In this document: one piece after another, positions 21,069 through 32,660 of the stretch
How the letters are laid out: each line of letters opens with the position of its first letter
Numbering within the stretch: the first letter of the stretch is position 1
Assembly (NCBI GenBank): GCA_026545765.1
Contig: CM048840.1
Span: forward strand, 25,548,765 to 25,612,764
From: Plantago major
Taxonomy: Eukaryota > Streptophyta > Magnoliopsida > Lamiales > Plantaginaceae
Length of the DNA stretch: 64,000 bases
Reading direction: 5' to 3'
Notes under the pieces: generated by a model
Told to the model about the DNA's origin: nothing
Databases searched by the model: none
The model's input: the letters and a program-made list of their open reading frames with translations, nothing else
Translations under genes and position numbers: made by a program

Positions 21069-24000
21069 TGGGGTATGTATAAGTGAAGATAATGCAGGTT
21101 CTGGAGATGATGAAGATGCTCCACAAGAGGATAATATTCAAACCTTAGCCCTACGTTCTTCAGTCCTGCTGGATGAAGATTATGATGCATGGTGTGCTGA
21201 GAACACTGATGATGCACATGAAGTTTTCTTTGCAGATTTTCTAGACTCTATGTGTTTTGAGAACACTGATGATGAGATTTTTGATGAGGACACTAACTTC
21301 TTATGTATGAGTAGTAGTATTGATCTTAATGAAGGTACAGGTATAGAATCTGACAATGAATCATGCAGTGAAGAAATAGTGGAGGAACTGAAGAGCATCT
21401 ATGTTGATCTCATTGATGAATGGAAGAAGGTGATCAAGAATGTTAAAGACCTCAAGAAGGAGAACAAGTATCTCAAAGATACAGTCTCACGTCTGGAAGC
21501 TACTCTTACTCAAAAAGAGGCTGAACTTGAAAAGGTACAATCAAGGTTAGAAAAGCATGAACTTACTTTTGCTAAGATTAATTCTGGTACCTCTAAACTT
21601 GATGAAATACTCAGTATTGAAAATGATGGAACTACTGGTCTTGGTTATCATAAGCCTGTTGATGATATTTTGCCTATATCTAAATCTAAGTTGGCTTTAT
21701 CTACTGGACCAATTTTTGTCAAAGCTAAAGAAACTGTTGAGAAAACTTTACAAAAACAAAAGAAGATTTTTATTTGTGAAAATTGTTCTAAACCAGGACA
21801 CATCAAGCCTTATTGCTATAAGTTGCTTAAGAAAAAGGGTAAACCAACCAACTCTGATGACAGTGTCGTCAAGACACCCACTGATCACAGTAACAAAGAA
21901 AACAGTGAACTCAGTATTGTCCCAACACCAGTTCCTGATACTGAAAAAGAGAAATCTGTGGAGAGTGTCTCAACAACACCAGGAATCATATTCTCAGCTA
22001 AGATAAGGGAAAACAAATTGAAACAGACTTGGAAAATCAAGACTAAGATACTTAGCACAGTTGTTTTCACTGCTTTGAAATCTAACCCTGCAGGTGCATG
22101 GTACTTTGATAGTGGTTGCTCTCGTCATATGACTGGAGAAAAGTCACATCTTAGTAATTTTGTGAAACTAACTAGAGGTACCGTAACATATGGCGGTGGG
22201 ACCAAAGGTAGAATAATTGGTAAAGGGGTCCTGAATCTCCCTGGATTCCTTCCATTGAAAGGAGTTCTCTTGGTAAAAGGGTTGATGGCTAACCTAATCA
22301 GCATTAGCCAATTGTGTGATGATAACCTAATGGTACTGTTTAGTAAGAACACCTGTGAGGTGTTCGATTCTGGAAATCGTTACATTGTGACAGGCACCAG
22401 GTCCAAGGACAATTGCTATGTGGTGAACAAACAAGTCAAATGCAATCAGGCCAAACTGGAAGATGCGGTACTCTGGCATAAAAGGCTTGGACATGTAAAC
22501 TACATAAATCTTGAGAAGTTGATCAAGATTGAAGCTGTCCGAGGACTTCCAAAGCTGAGTAGTCCAGGAAAGATAGTATGTGAGGATTGCCTCAAAGGGA
22601 AACAAACAAAAGCTCCTCACAGTCCTGTACTCACGGATGGATAATACGTCGGTACTAGTAAGTGCTTTCAACTACTCCATATGGATCTAATGGGTCCCGT
22701 AGAAGTTGATAGCTTTGGTGGTAAAAGATAATGCTTATGTGATTGTTGATGATTTTTCTCGTTACTCTTGGGTTAAATTTCTTAAAGAAAAATCAGAAAC
22801 CTTTGGTGTGTTCAAAACACTGCATGCTAGTATAGTCAATTTGTATGGTTCGTCTGTTCTTCGCATTAGATCAGATCATGGAACTGAATTTGAGAATAAA
22901 TCCTTTGCTGACTTTTGTGATAACCATGGGATCTTTCATGAGTACTCTGCTCCTAAAACACCTCAGCAAAATGGCATAGCTGAACGTAAGAATAGGACTT
23001 TGAAAGAAATGGCTAGGGTAATGTTGAACTCTATGAAAGTTTCCAAACGTCTCTGGGCTGAAGCTTTAAATACTGCATGTTACCTAACAAATAGAGTCTA
23101 TCTTAGGCTAGGTACAACCAAAACTCCCTATGAGTATCTCAAAGACAAGAAGCCCAATGTTGCACATCTTCGTGTGTTTGGGTGCACTTGCCATATCTTA
23201 AATGATAGGGACAATTTGTGTAAATTTGATCCTATGAGTGAAAAGGGAATTTTTGTTGGCTACTCTGTAAATAGTCATGCGTATAGGATCTATGTCCCTA
23301 CACGCAAAACTATTATGGAGTCAATCAATGTTGTATTTGATGATTGTGTTAGTGATGCAGAAGTACAGGTTGAGGAAGAACCGTACATTGTTGTGGAAAC
23401 ACCCACTGATGGAGTACCCAATGTGTCCAACACACCAGAATCAGCTCGAGTTCCAGTTCCAACTAATGAACAGGTTGGCAGTGGGTCAGACACATCAGAT
23501 GTTGAGCAAGACGAAGATTCACCTAAATCTCCGTGTATACATACTGAACGTACTTCCGCAGACAATACGGCTGGTGCTTTGGAAACACCACCAGGTGACT
23601 ACACAACAGATGGAATCTTTGAAGATCATCCGACAGGTGACAATGTAAGGCGTGATCCTCGGCCACGAATCAGAAAAGATCATCCATCCACACAGGTCAT
23701 CGGAGAGCTCACTGATGGTGTGAAAACGCGTGTCAAAGAACGCTTGGATTACAAAAAGATGGTAAATCTTCATGTGTGTTTTCAACACGCTACCGATCAG
23801 GTGCAAGTTTCTTGTTTTGTATCCTCCTTTGAACTTAAAAATGTGAATCAAACGCTTAAGGATACTCATTGGATAAATGCAATGCAGGAAGAACTCTTAC
23901 AATTTACCAAAAATAAAGTTTGGACTCTTGTTCCACGCCCCAATAATGTCAATATAATTGGGACTAAATGGATTTTTAAGAATAAAAGCGATGAAAATGG

Positions 24001-25295
24001 TATAATTGTTAGAAATAAGACACGGTTAGTTGCTCAAGGATTTACACAGGTTGAAGGAGTGGACTTTGATGAGACTTTTGCTCATGTGGCTAGAATTGAA
24101 TCTATTCGTTTACTTCTTGCTATTGCTTGTCATCTGCGTATCACCTTGTATCAAATGGATGTAAATGCACCGTTTCTAAATGGATACATTGACAAAGAGG
24201 TCTATGTTGAACAACCCAAAGGGTTTGTTGATCCATATCATCCTGAGTACGTGTATAAACTTGATAAGGCTTTATATGGCTTAAAACAAGCACCTAGAGC
24301 TTGGTATGATAGACTTACAGAATTTTTATTAAAGTTTGGTTTCATTCGTGGTGAAGGTGATCAGACCTTATTTATACTCAGATCTAGGAAATATGTGTGT
24401 GTTGCTCAGATTTATGTTGATGACATAGTTTTTGGATCAACTAACAAATCTACTCTAGATAAGTTTGTTGAAACTATGACAGGTACATTCGAGATGAGCA
24501 TGATTGGCGAACTTTCCTTCTTTTTAGGTTTGCAAGTTAAGCAGAAACCCAATGGGATGTTTCTATCACAGGAAAAGTATGCTAAAAATCTAGTGGAAAG
24601 GTTTGGGTTAACTGCAGCAAAACCCTACAAGACACCTATGTCTTCAAGTATCAAGATCTCCAAGGATGGTGCAGGCGAGTGTGTTGACCACACCCTGTAT
24701 CGCTCCATGATTGGCAGTCTTCTATACCTCTCAACCACTCGACCAGACATCATGTACTCAGTATGTGTATGTGCCAGGTATCTGGTACTGTTTCTATGGG
24801 CATTTGGTATTCTAGGGACACTAATGCCAATCTTTTTGGTTATAGTGATTCCGATTGGGCGGGGGATCTTGATGATAGAAAATCTACAAGTGGTGGATGT
24901 TTCTATTTAGGAATAATCTAGTGTCTTGGTACAGTAAAAAACAGAACTGTGTATCTCTTTCAACCGCTGAATCCGAGTACATAGCCGCAGGTAGTTGTGT
25001 CACCCAATTAGTATGGTTAAATCACATGTTGCATGATTATGGTTTGGAAAGTGATACTCTTCTGATGTTCTGTGACAATTTGAGTGCTATTAATATATCC
25101 AAAAATCCTGTCCAACATTCTAGAACAAAGCATATAGATATAAGACACCATTTTTTGCGTGATTTGGTCGAGTCAAAGCTTATTGATATTCAACATATAG
25201 AAACCACAAATCAGTTAGCTGACATCTATACCAAACCCTTGGATGCTGAGAGATTTCTTAGTCTTGGGAAATCTCTTGGAATGTGCATAGTCTAA
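21069..25295 (+). pseudogene. Copia pol region (fossil)
   Basis: Domains in order: a coiled-coil stretch (about 21370-21560), a CCHC-type zinc knuckle (CENCSKPGHIKPYC), an aspartic protease around WYFDSGCSRHMTG (about 22100), the GAG-pre-integrase region (LWHKRLGHVN), an integrase core with RSDHGTEFEN and TPQQNGIAERKNRTL (about 22870-23000), a Copia reverse transcriptase with YQMDVNAPFLNG and YVDDIVFG (about 24150-24435), and RNase H with STAESEYIAA (about 24960-25000). The order protease-integrase-RT-RNase H identifies Copia. The first 30 or so residues of the open frame that starts at 21001 belong to the LINE 3' UTR. The gene is broken by a small number of lesions. Confidence 0.88.
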
Positions 25296-25587
25296 ATAGT
25301 CTGAGTGCTTTGGTGTGTCCGCAACACCACCGGAACACACCTGCTTTGTTTGTGGTGTTATGTGTTATAATCTTGTTCTAAATCCTTCTCCGCTTCTCTT
25401 TCTTACAGTTACTATAGGTTTTAATCATGTTTGTGTCTAGTTCTCTCAATTTCTTGACTTTTTGGGCTCTTAACTGTCTTCATACATGTGCCTCCTTTTG
25501 TAAATAAAGTGCTCATGTGTGTGCAGAACACCATGTGATTTGTGGGTTAAAGTCACATGTTTATGGATTGTTGTTGACCACTCTCTG

Positions 25588-26473
25588 TGTTGAGGGGTAA
25601 ACCTCTCAACACCAACACTACTACTGCAAGTAACCTAATCTAAGCTCCACCTCCAACTTGAAGTCCGAGGAAAGGCTTGTCCGAGAAAGAGCACCTGAAA
25701 GGACTAAGTGGGGGGGGGGGGGGGGGGGTTAGAATGGGTTACCCGGATTGCCAAGGTCAATCCGGAAGGAGGCTTTACTCAAAGGAGAGATGATAGCTCT
25801 CAATGCAATAGTAATGGGAAAGGGATTATGGATATCACTTAATACTTATCACTTGAATCTCCCTCGAATATCGCTTTTTCACTTACCTTAAGGTCTTGGA
25901 CCTTGTGCTATATTTATAGTTATCATGTACTTATGAAGAGGTTCATAAGATGATGCCAAGTGTATGATTCAGATTTGGACACCAATGCTCCCTTTGGCCC
26001 ATGGCCCATTAGTGAATAGTAATCCAATTACTAATTAATGGGCCGGGAGGGTAGTTTGTCCTTTCCCTCTGAGAGTACTGTTCCGCACGTTGGGTCCGTG
26101 TTAGTCCCTTGAACAGACCTGTCTGCTTGGTTGATCTGCCCTTGGGTAACTCTGGATGTCCGAGCCAAGAGTCTCACGGAAGTATCTCAGTGGTTCTGTT
26201 ATATACGTTTGGTCTTAAAGTAATGGTGGCGTCCGAGATTCTCTCGTACGGTCCGTTAGGCATCTCTGTACTGACATGGTCAGGTTTGGAAGTTCTTTCC
26301 TCAGCCAGCTCGGACTAGCTGTGGAGATATAGTGACTTCAGCGTACTGGTCGATTCACTTTGGTCGGACCATGTGAGGTCGGACCAGTACTGAATTGGCT
26401 AGTTAAGCCGTGATGCGCTTTAGGACATGCTCTATGGCGCCCTTAACGGATTGGACACATTTCCGTATCAACA
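25588..26473 (-). repeat. Gypsy 3' LTR (left copy)
   Basis: It starts on the plus strand with TGTTGAGGGGTAAACC and ends CGTATCAACA, thus TG...CA on both strands. It contains a G run of about 21 bases (near 25710-25728). A TATAAATA box read on the minus strand lies at 25911-25918, the probable LTR promoter. Nearly identical to 38830-39711. Confidence 0.95.
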
Positions 26474-26486
26474 TATGTCCCCCCAG
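26474..26486 (-). other. Gypsy polypurine tract
   Basis: On the minus strand CTGGGGGGACATA directly precedes the 3' LTR. This is the expected primer site for plus-strand DNA synthesis. Confidence 0.75.
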
Positions 26487-26829
26487 TTTCCAAGTATCTT
26501 AGTAGAAGATAGTTGGTAACTATGAGGGATCAGTCGTGTCTGTGGAGCATGTCCGAATCGTTAGTCAAAAGAAACAGGAAAAAGAATCCTTTCTGTCGGG
26601 ATCCGTCGTCCGTGTTCTCAAGGATTCAATATATCTCTTTCCCCCCTTTCGTCTACAAAGTTATCACATAACTGGACCGTAGAGAAAAGGTATTGTATCC
26701 GAGATATATGTGTCCGAAAATGCGTTAGGATCTGACGTAGCTCCTAAGTCGCTCGTTGGACCGATTGTTGAATTGGTCCTCCCGTAAGCCCAAGAGGCCC
26801 AATAGGTTGTCCGGAGTCAAGGGACGTGG

Positions 26830-27116
26830 CCGTTGGATCAGGACGACATCAACGGTTGGGGTTCCAAGTCCGATTGATGTGACGCGTCTGTCAAGCATTA
26901 AATGCGACGTACTGACAGCCATCCACTCGCGAAGCGGCCCAACCCTTGGATTTGAGAGGACCAACGGCTGGGATTCGAATCCGAGCGATGCGACTCCTCG
27001 GTTAGGCACCAAACGTAATGCGCTGTTGGCCATCTATTCGTGAACCGTCATGACCGTTGGATTTGAAGAGATCAACGGTCATGGTTTAATCCTATGTGAT
27101 GTGACGCTTGGCCTTC
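26830..27116. repeat. About 112-bp tandem repeats in the Gypsy element
   Basis: Two full copies and one partial copy of a unit that starts near CCGTTGGAT (26830, 26943, 27054). It contains ATCAACGG(T/C)TGGG and a CCATC(C/T)A(C/T)TCG block. Copies differ by perhaps a third of their bases. Tat and Ogre elements are known to carry tandem repeats in this part, and these can seed satellites. Confidence 0.7.
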
Positions 27117-27128
27117 CCACTTTGCCCC

Positions 27129-27136
27129 TATAAATA
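27129..27136 (+). promoter_or_regulatory. TATAAATA box before antisense ORF
   Basis: TATAAATA on the plus strand, about 700 bp upstream of the antisense open frame that starts at 27833. It lies just after the tandem repeats, so it is a candidate promoter for the antisense transcript of the Gypsy element. This is prediction from sequence only. Confidence 0.45.
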
Positions 27137-27832
27137 GTTAGGTGATTGGTCACTTTCATACTTTAGCCAAATTGAAACGCTGAGCAATCTTTAAGCAATT
27201 CAAACAACGCAAGGTCGATCCGAGCAACTGGAACTTGTAAGACTTTTGGGCCATCAAGCTGAGATCTGTAACCTCGGTACATTATCCAAGTTCGATCGTC
27301 CGTGGAGCTTCCCTGTTTGAATATTAGCAAGTAAGTACCCCTCAATCTTTGGCTTTGTTAAAGTTGCCTGTATTCGCTATACGCCCATTGCATGTCTAGT
27401 GTAGCTTCCCGTGCTGCTTCCGTAATTGTGCTTGTCTTTAGTAATTGGCTCTTGCGATACCTTTGGTTTAGATTATAGTTGATGTGTTTCTGCTGCATGC
27501 TTATAATATGCCCATCTTCCTCATTGATGTCTTGTACTCTTATTTAGTAAGTCCCGTCCGACACAACTCATCTTGACAATGCATGCTTACTTGTAAATCG
27601 GTACTGGCTGTGGTGTTCGCCCATAAATTGTTTCTTTTGTTGTCGTGCCATAAGGGGTAGATCGTGGTGCGATGCACGACTTAGTGCTGTGCTCTTGGGG
27701 TCCCTGTCCCTCTTTCTACAGAAAATCTTAGGGTTTAAATTTTTCTCCGGACCTCTGGACTTAATAAGACATATAAATAAACTCTCGGACAATAACAATC
27801 CTCGTTTCTGATCCGTTTCCTTCTGCCCTAGG

Positions 27833-30686
27833 ATGTTCGGGAGCGATAGCCAAAACGTTCGTGAGGTGCGGGATTACCAGGATGGAGTAGATTCAGGCGG
27901 TGAATCCGTGGACGTGAACGTGTCCGTAGAAGACTATCTCGTGGATGTCTTTTCTTCCAGAGATTCCGACGCTAGGCACGGCACTCATGAAACAGTCAAT
28001 CCTCCGACGGACGGGTCAGTGGTCGAAGAAGGTGTTAATGGGGCGAGAACGTTGGTCCAATCTCGGACTATAGGCGGTTTGGAAGGGCCTATAAATCCGA
28101 ATGAGCTTCAACTTGAACGGGCAGGCGACAGCGAGCATGAGGCTGATGACGTGGAGATGTTCGAGGCTGGAGTGGAGGACCGTGTTCTAGTAGAGACAGG
28201 TCCGTCCAAGCCAAGCACATCCGGGAGACCCGAAGGTGTCCTCGAGGACGAAGAAGATGGTGAGGAAGAGGAAGATGAGGGCGAGGAGGAAGAAGGAGAA
28301 GGATCTCCTATCACTCGTCCCTCTAGACGATCCAGCCAGCGGATTGCACTACACCCTGCTGCGCCCGTTCAGTCCGGTCTTCCATTAATCGAGGGTCGTG
28401 GTGCCAAGGCGGCAAGGATCAAATTTCCTCGTCCTGCATCCGCAGTGGTGATAGCAGACGAGTTCGGAGAGCTAAACGCGGATGGGATTCTTCTTACCTG
28501 TCCATCGAGGGTCAAACCTGAGGAGATTCCAGAATGGAGGCGAAAATGGGAGATCCCCGACTCCGTAGAAATCATGGTTCCTGAGCCCGGGCATGCATTC
28601 TATAACCCTCCCGCTGGGTATATGTGCGTGCATGAGGTGGCCTTCTCCTGCGGATGGAAGATTCCCATTGCTACAGAGCTGAAAAACATTCTGAACCATA
28701 TTGGTATAGGTCCGAGTCAGGTTATCCCCAAGTCCCTGGGTAACCTTATTTGCTTTGTAGTTTTTTGTAAGAAGAAAGGGCAACCCGTAAATTTTGAGAA
28801 CTTTAGGCAGCTCTTCCACGTCTCGTTCAGTCCGGGGAATCCACTATTCTATACTTTCATGAATAGGAAACCTTACAACTTTATCTCGGACTCCATCTCG
28901 TCGCTGGGATCGAAGTGGTGGGATAGGTACGTTTTTGTCCGGATGGCTTTGAAGCCAGGGATGTCCGAGAGACAGAGGGAACAATGGGAGCTGCCTACAA
29001 AATTCCTTAGAGAGAGTATCCCGGATTGGCGTCCCCTTCCGAAGAACGTGGCTCCGTGGGTGGCGGCCATCCACAAAAAGTATGACCCACCTACTTATCC
29101 GTTTCACGGATTAATTTGTCAGCCGCTTCCCTACCTTTGCGGACTAACGGGTGAAGTAGACGTAGGAGGGAAGACGGACTTTAGTAAGGACTCGTTGACT
29201 TGAAACTTGGCGTTCATTCTTCTTCAATATATTCCATTTTGATTACGTAATTCCGCAATTTGATAATTCTTCTTTAACCCTTCTGTATCTGACGCCTCTG
29301 GTTTATTGTGTAGCTTATTGGTTCGACTATATCATATCGACACTCCGTGAGAAGAAGAAGTTACAGAGAGAGCAGCAAGCCCTGGAGGTAGCCGCTGGTC
29401 AAAGGACCAAGATCATTAACACTTCCGCGGGTCTTCCCATGCCAGATCCGAAGAATGCCGCGGTCTTTGCCGCAGAGGAAGAAAGGCGGAACAAGGCCGG
29501 AGAGGATTCTCAGGCCTTGGCGGTGCCCGACAAGGGTAAAGCCCCCCTCACTCGGAGCGCCACTACTTCGAAGTCCCAGGCCTCCGCTGCTGCTGCACCA
29601 CAACGGGAGGTGTTGATGTGGGACGCCATTACCTCGGGGCGAAAGAGAGGAGCAACTTCGGAGGCTCCTCCCGCAGCAAAGAGGCAGCAATTGTCCGCTG
29701 TCCTTCTTGTTGACCAAGTCGCTCTTGACAAGGAGTACGAGCTGGCTTGCGGGCTCCCTGAGGTTGAGCGGGTCGGAGGGCTGGATGGGCTATACCAACG
29801 GGTAAGTAATCTTTAGATGCTCTTCTTGGTTTGTTCTTAGTATGATAAAAGTGCAACTTATATTCTTACGGACTTCTCGCAGCTCGGCTGTTTCGTCAGG
29901 GCCATGCAATGGAAGGCCGCTGAACGTGCTACCATTGAGGAGGATCTCCACAAGGCTGTGGCCACTTCTGCGGATGAGGCTGAGAAGGCGAAGCAATTGG
30001 AGATGCGGCTGAAGGAACAAGAAGTGAAGTTCCATAAGCTGAAGGTCAGCTGGGAAGAAATCAAGGCGGACCTCGACTGGCAGGAGAACTTTGTCCATAA
30101 GTCAATGCAGGCTTTTCTGGATTCCAAGGATATACTGCTCGGAGGCCTCCAATATTCCCGTCTTCAAGCTGGTCGTGACTTCATGGAGTCCGACTCCTTC
30201 AAGTTCTTGATGGCGGACAAATCCGATGCTTCTCGCCTAGATGGGTTCGTGTCCGCTATCGGACAACTGCAGTCCAAGGGACTACTTCCTCCGGACTTTA
30301 ACTGGAAGACGGAAGGGTTAATCCCTTATGCGGATGCTAATGGCGTGGAAGTCCCCGTTGACAGTGTCTCGGAGGAACAGTTGGCCGCGTGCGAGTTTGC
30401 AGAACTCGTCACTGAGGAAGGTAAGATCGAGATCCGAAATGGTGGGCCCTTCCTCCCAAGATGGGTCCCGGATGCTCTCCGGAAGGTATGCTTTGTACCC
30501 TTCGACAATTACCGCGCTTTCCTGAAGAAGTGGTTCGCCCTGCCTTGCCGGGTCGTTGGCTATCCTGCGGATTTCAACTTGTTCAATGTTGTTGAATCCA
30601 TTGCTGCACAAGCTACCTCCAACATGCCCCCTGTCGATCCGCCTCAAACTGGTGAAGCTGGTCCGAGCCAAGCTGGGCCTCAGTGA
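27833..30686 (+). pseudogene. Gypsy antisense additional ORF (putative gypsy-type domain)
   Basis: Three long open segments (27833-29203, about 29312-29816, about 29881-30686) run antisense to gag-pol. The first has an acidic N-terminal half (glutamate/aspartate-rich near residues 145-165). It then has a conserved block with CGWKIPIATELKNILNHIGI and SKWWDRYVFV that I associate with the 'putative gypsy type transposon' domain of plant proteins. The third is rich in predicted coiled coil (LHKAVATSADEAEKAKQLEM). The two gaps are bordered by GT- and AG-like dinucleotides and may be introns, which I infer but cannot confirm. Grande and related Tat elements also carry an antisense ORF here. Function unknown. 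Confidence 0.65.
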
Positions 30687-32660
30687 GAAGTCCGGGGTAT
30701 GCCCCGTTGAGATTCTGTATTTGCTGACTTTTTCTGTTGTATTTGCATCTTTTGATAACTCGGAATGTCCTTTCATACTATAAAAATGTTTCGTATTTTA
30801 TCCGAGGAGTTGAGCCTCCTATGCTTCCGAACTATTACTTGCTCTCTTCTTCGTTCCCTTTTTATCTGTTGCTCATAAGCTGAGTTTTTATAAATTGTCC
30901 ATCTCTTAAGAGCTCGGACCTCTGTAGATGGCATCTGATGTAGAAATCAGACCATTATCCTTTCGATACTCGGGCCATTCGCCTTTTGGGATGTCTAATC
31001 CTTCTAGAAGGAGGAAGGTGAAACAGTGAAATAGTCATTATGACTACGTCTTTTCATCTTCTTAGTCGTCGGATGATCGACAGATGGCGAGATCTGAAAG
31101 ACTTGTTGCCACTATAAATAAGGGTGTGGTAATTCTCCTTTTTCACTGTTGTACTTTCCCTCACTCTTTCTTGTGTTAAATCCACTTTGTTATCCCGCGG
31201 GAGTCAGTGTGCTTCAGAATGTCAGAATCGGGCGATGAAGAGTATAGTCACTAGGTGAACTGCGCCTACGGGAACATGCATCCGCCCATTTACCCGGGTA
31301 GAGGCATCGCAGAAGACCCGATTGTCCTGGATTTTGAAGGCGATCCCCCTCAATGTCCAGGAATAGCTAGGAGATTGGCTGAGGAGGAGAGAGAGCGGAC
31401 GCTGAGGCTGATCCGCATGAGGGTCCGTCTTGTGACAAGCTCGTCAGGGCCGAGGCAGAGGCTCGGAGTCCCAAGGCTCGACTTCCGGAGTCTGGTGAAG
31501 GAACAAGGCTGGGTATGCCCCGCAGATGCATGTACTTATTCTTGGATCCTTCCAGATTGTACTTCTGTTATGTAAATGTTCGGATAATTTTGTTTATAAA
31601 ATTCGAACTATTTTTCCTCGGATGGGATTTCCATCTTTTTCTTGTGCAGACTTCGTCGGATGATATTGACGCATATATTTTTTTAAAATGGCTAAGAAAC
31701 TCGAACGTAGTTGATGGGCTTGTTTAGGCTTGATTGGATAAACCTGGCTTGCCCAATACTGTTCGGCCCAAATGAATAGTTTAGGCCCATTGTCGACGTC
31801 GAAGTTCTGACGTGTCGGACGCCTATTGGTTCGTCACATCTATAAATACTGCGGATCCCTCTTAGCCTTAGTCGCGCAGATCCAACTTCCACTTTCCAAA
31901 TCTACTCAATAGCAAGAGGACGATCTCTTGAATAGTTTCCCCCTCTTGACTCCCGTCTACTCTCAAGTCGGCGTTCATCCTGAGTTTGAGAGTGGCGTGG
32001 GTCTAGAGGGGAAAATTGTTGAAGATCAGACGCCGAAAGGCATAGATCTCGGTTTTAAATGTATGTCCGTCTCCTTTGCTTTCTTCCAACCCCACTTTAG
32101 TGGTTCAAATCTCTCTTATATTGGAAATGGTTTCCGAATTTCAAGAGAGTTTGAGTCTCTAAAGCCGGTGAGGCGGAAATCTCTTCTCGTCTGCACTTTG
32201 TTTTCCCCGGACACAGGACTTACATTGCCATGTTTTGGTGGTATCCTGAAGGATTCCGGCATGTTTAACCATTTTCTCGGCGGGGGAACGATCTTTGATG
32301 GGAGATGTCGTATCTCCAGAGACGTTTTTCTGCATTTTTCGTGTTGCGTCCGTAAGTTCGGATAATCGATCCGGGATTGTAAATTGTACATACAAGATTA
32401 TGTATAATTCGTCTTTGTATGAATGAAGTCTCTTGCTTTCCTTGCCATTAATCGAACATTAAATCTCGGATGCGTAAATCGAAAAATCACAAATCGAAAG
32501 ATAAAGGTTGTATTGATTTGCCGGAAATTCAATTACAACTTGCGGGCTCTATGGCCAATGACAAAAGGGCCAAAAAGAAACAGAACTGACGGAGTTCCGT
32601 GTAACAAATAGTTGAAATTGAGATGGTCAATTGACATGATGGAGCTCCGCGCAATTATCC
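30687..32660. other. Gypsy spacer with two more antisense TATA boxes
   Basis: This lies between the antisense ORF and the integrase end. TATAAATA occurs on the plus strand at 31113-31120 and 31841-31848. An open frame at 31255-31575 (with HPPIYPGRGIAEDPIVLDF) and one at 31928-32365 lie downstream of them. I recognise no domain in either. The region may hold further short antisense transcription units. Confidence 0.45.
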
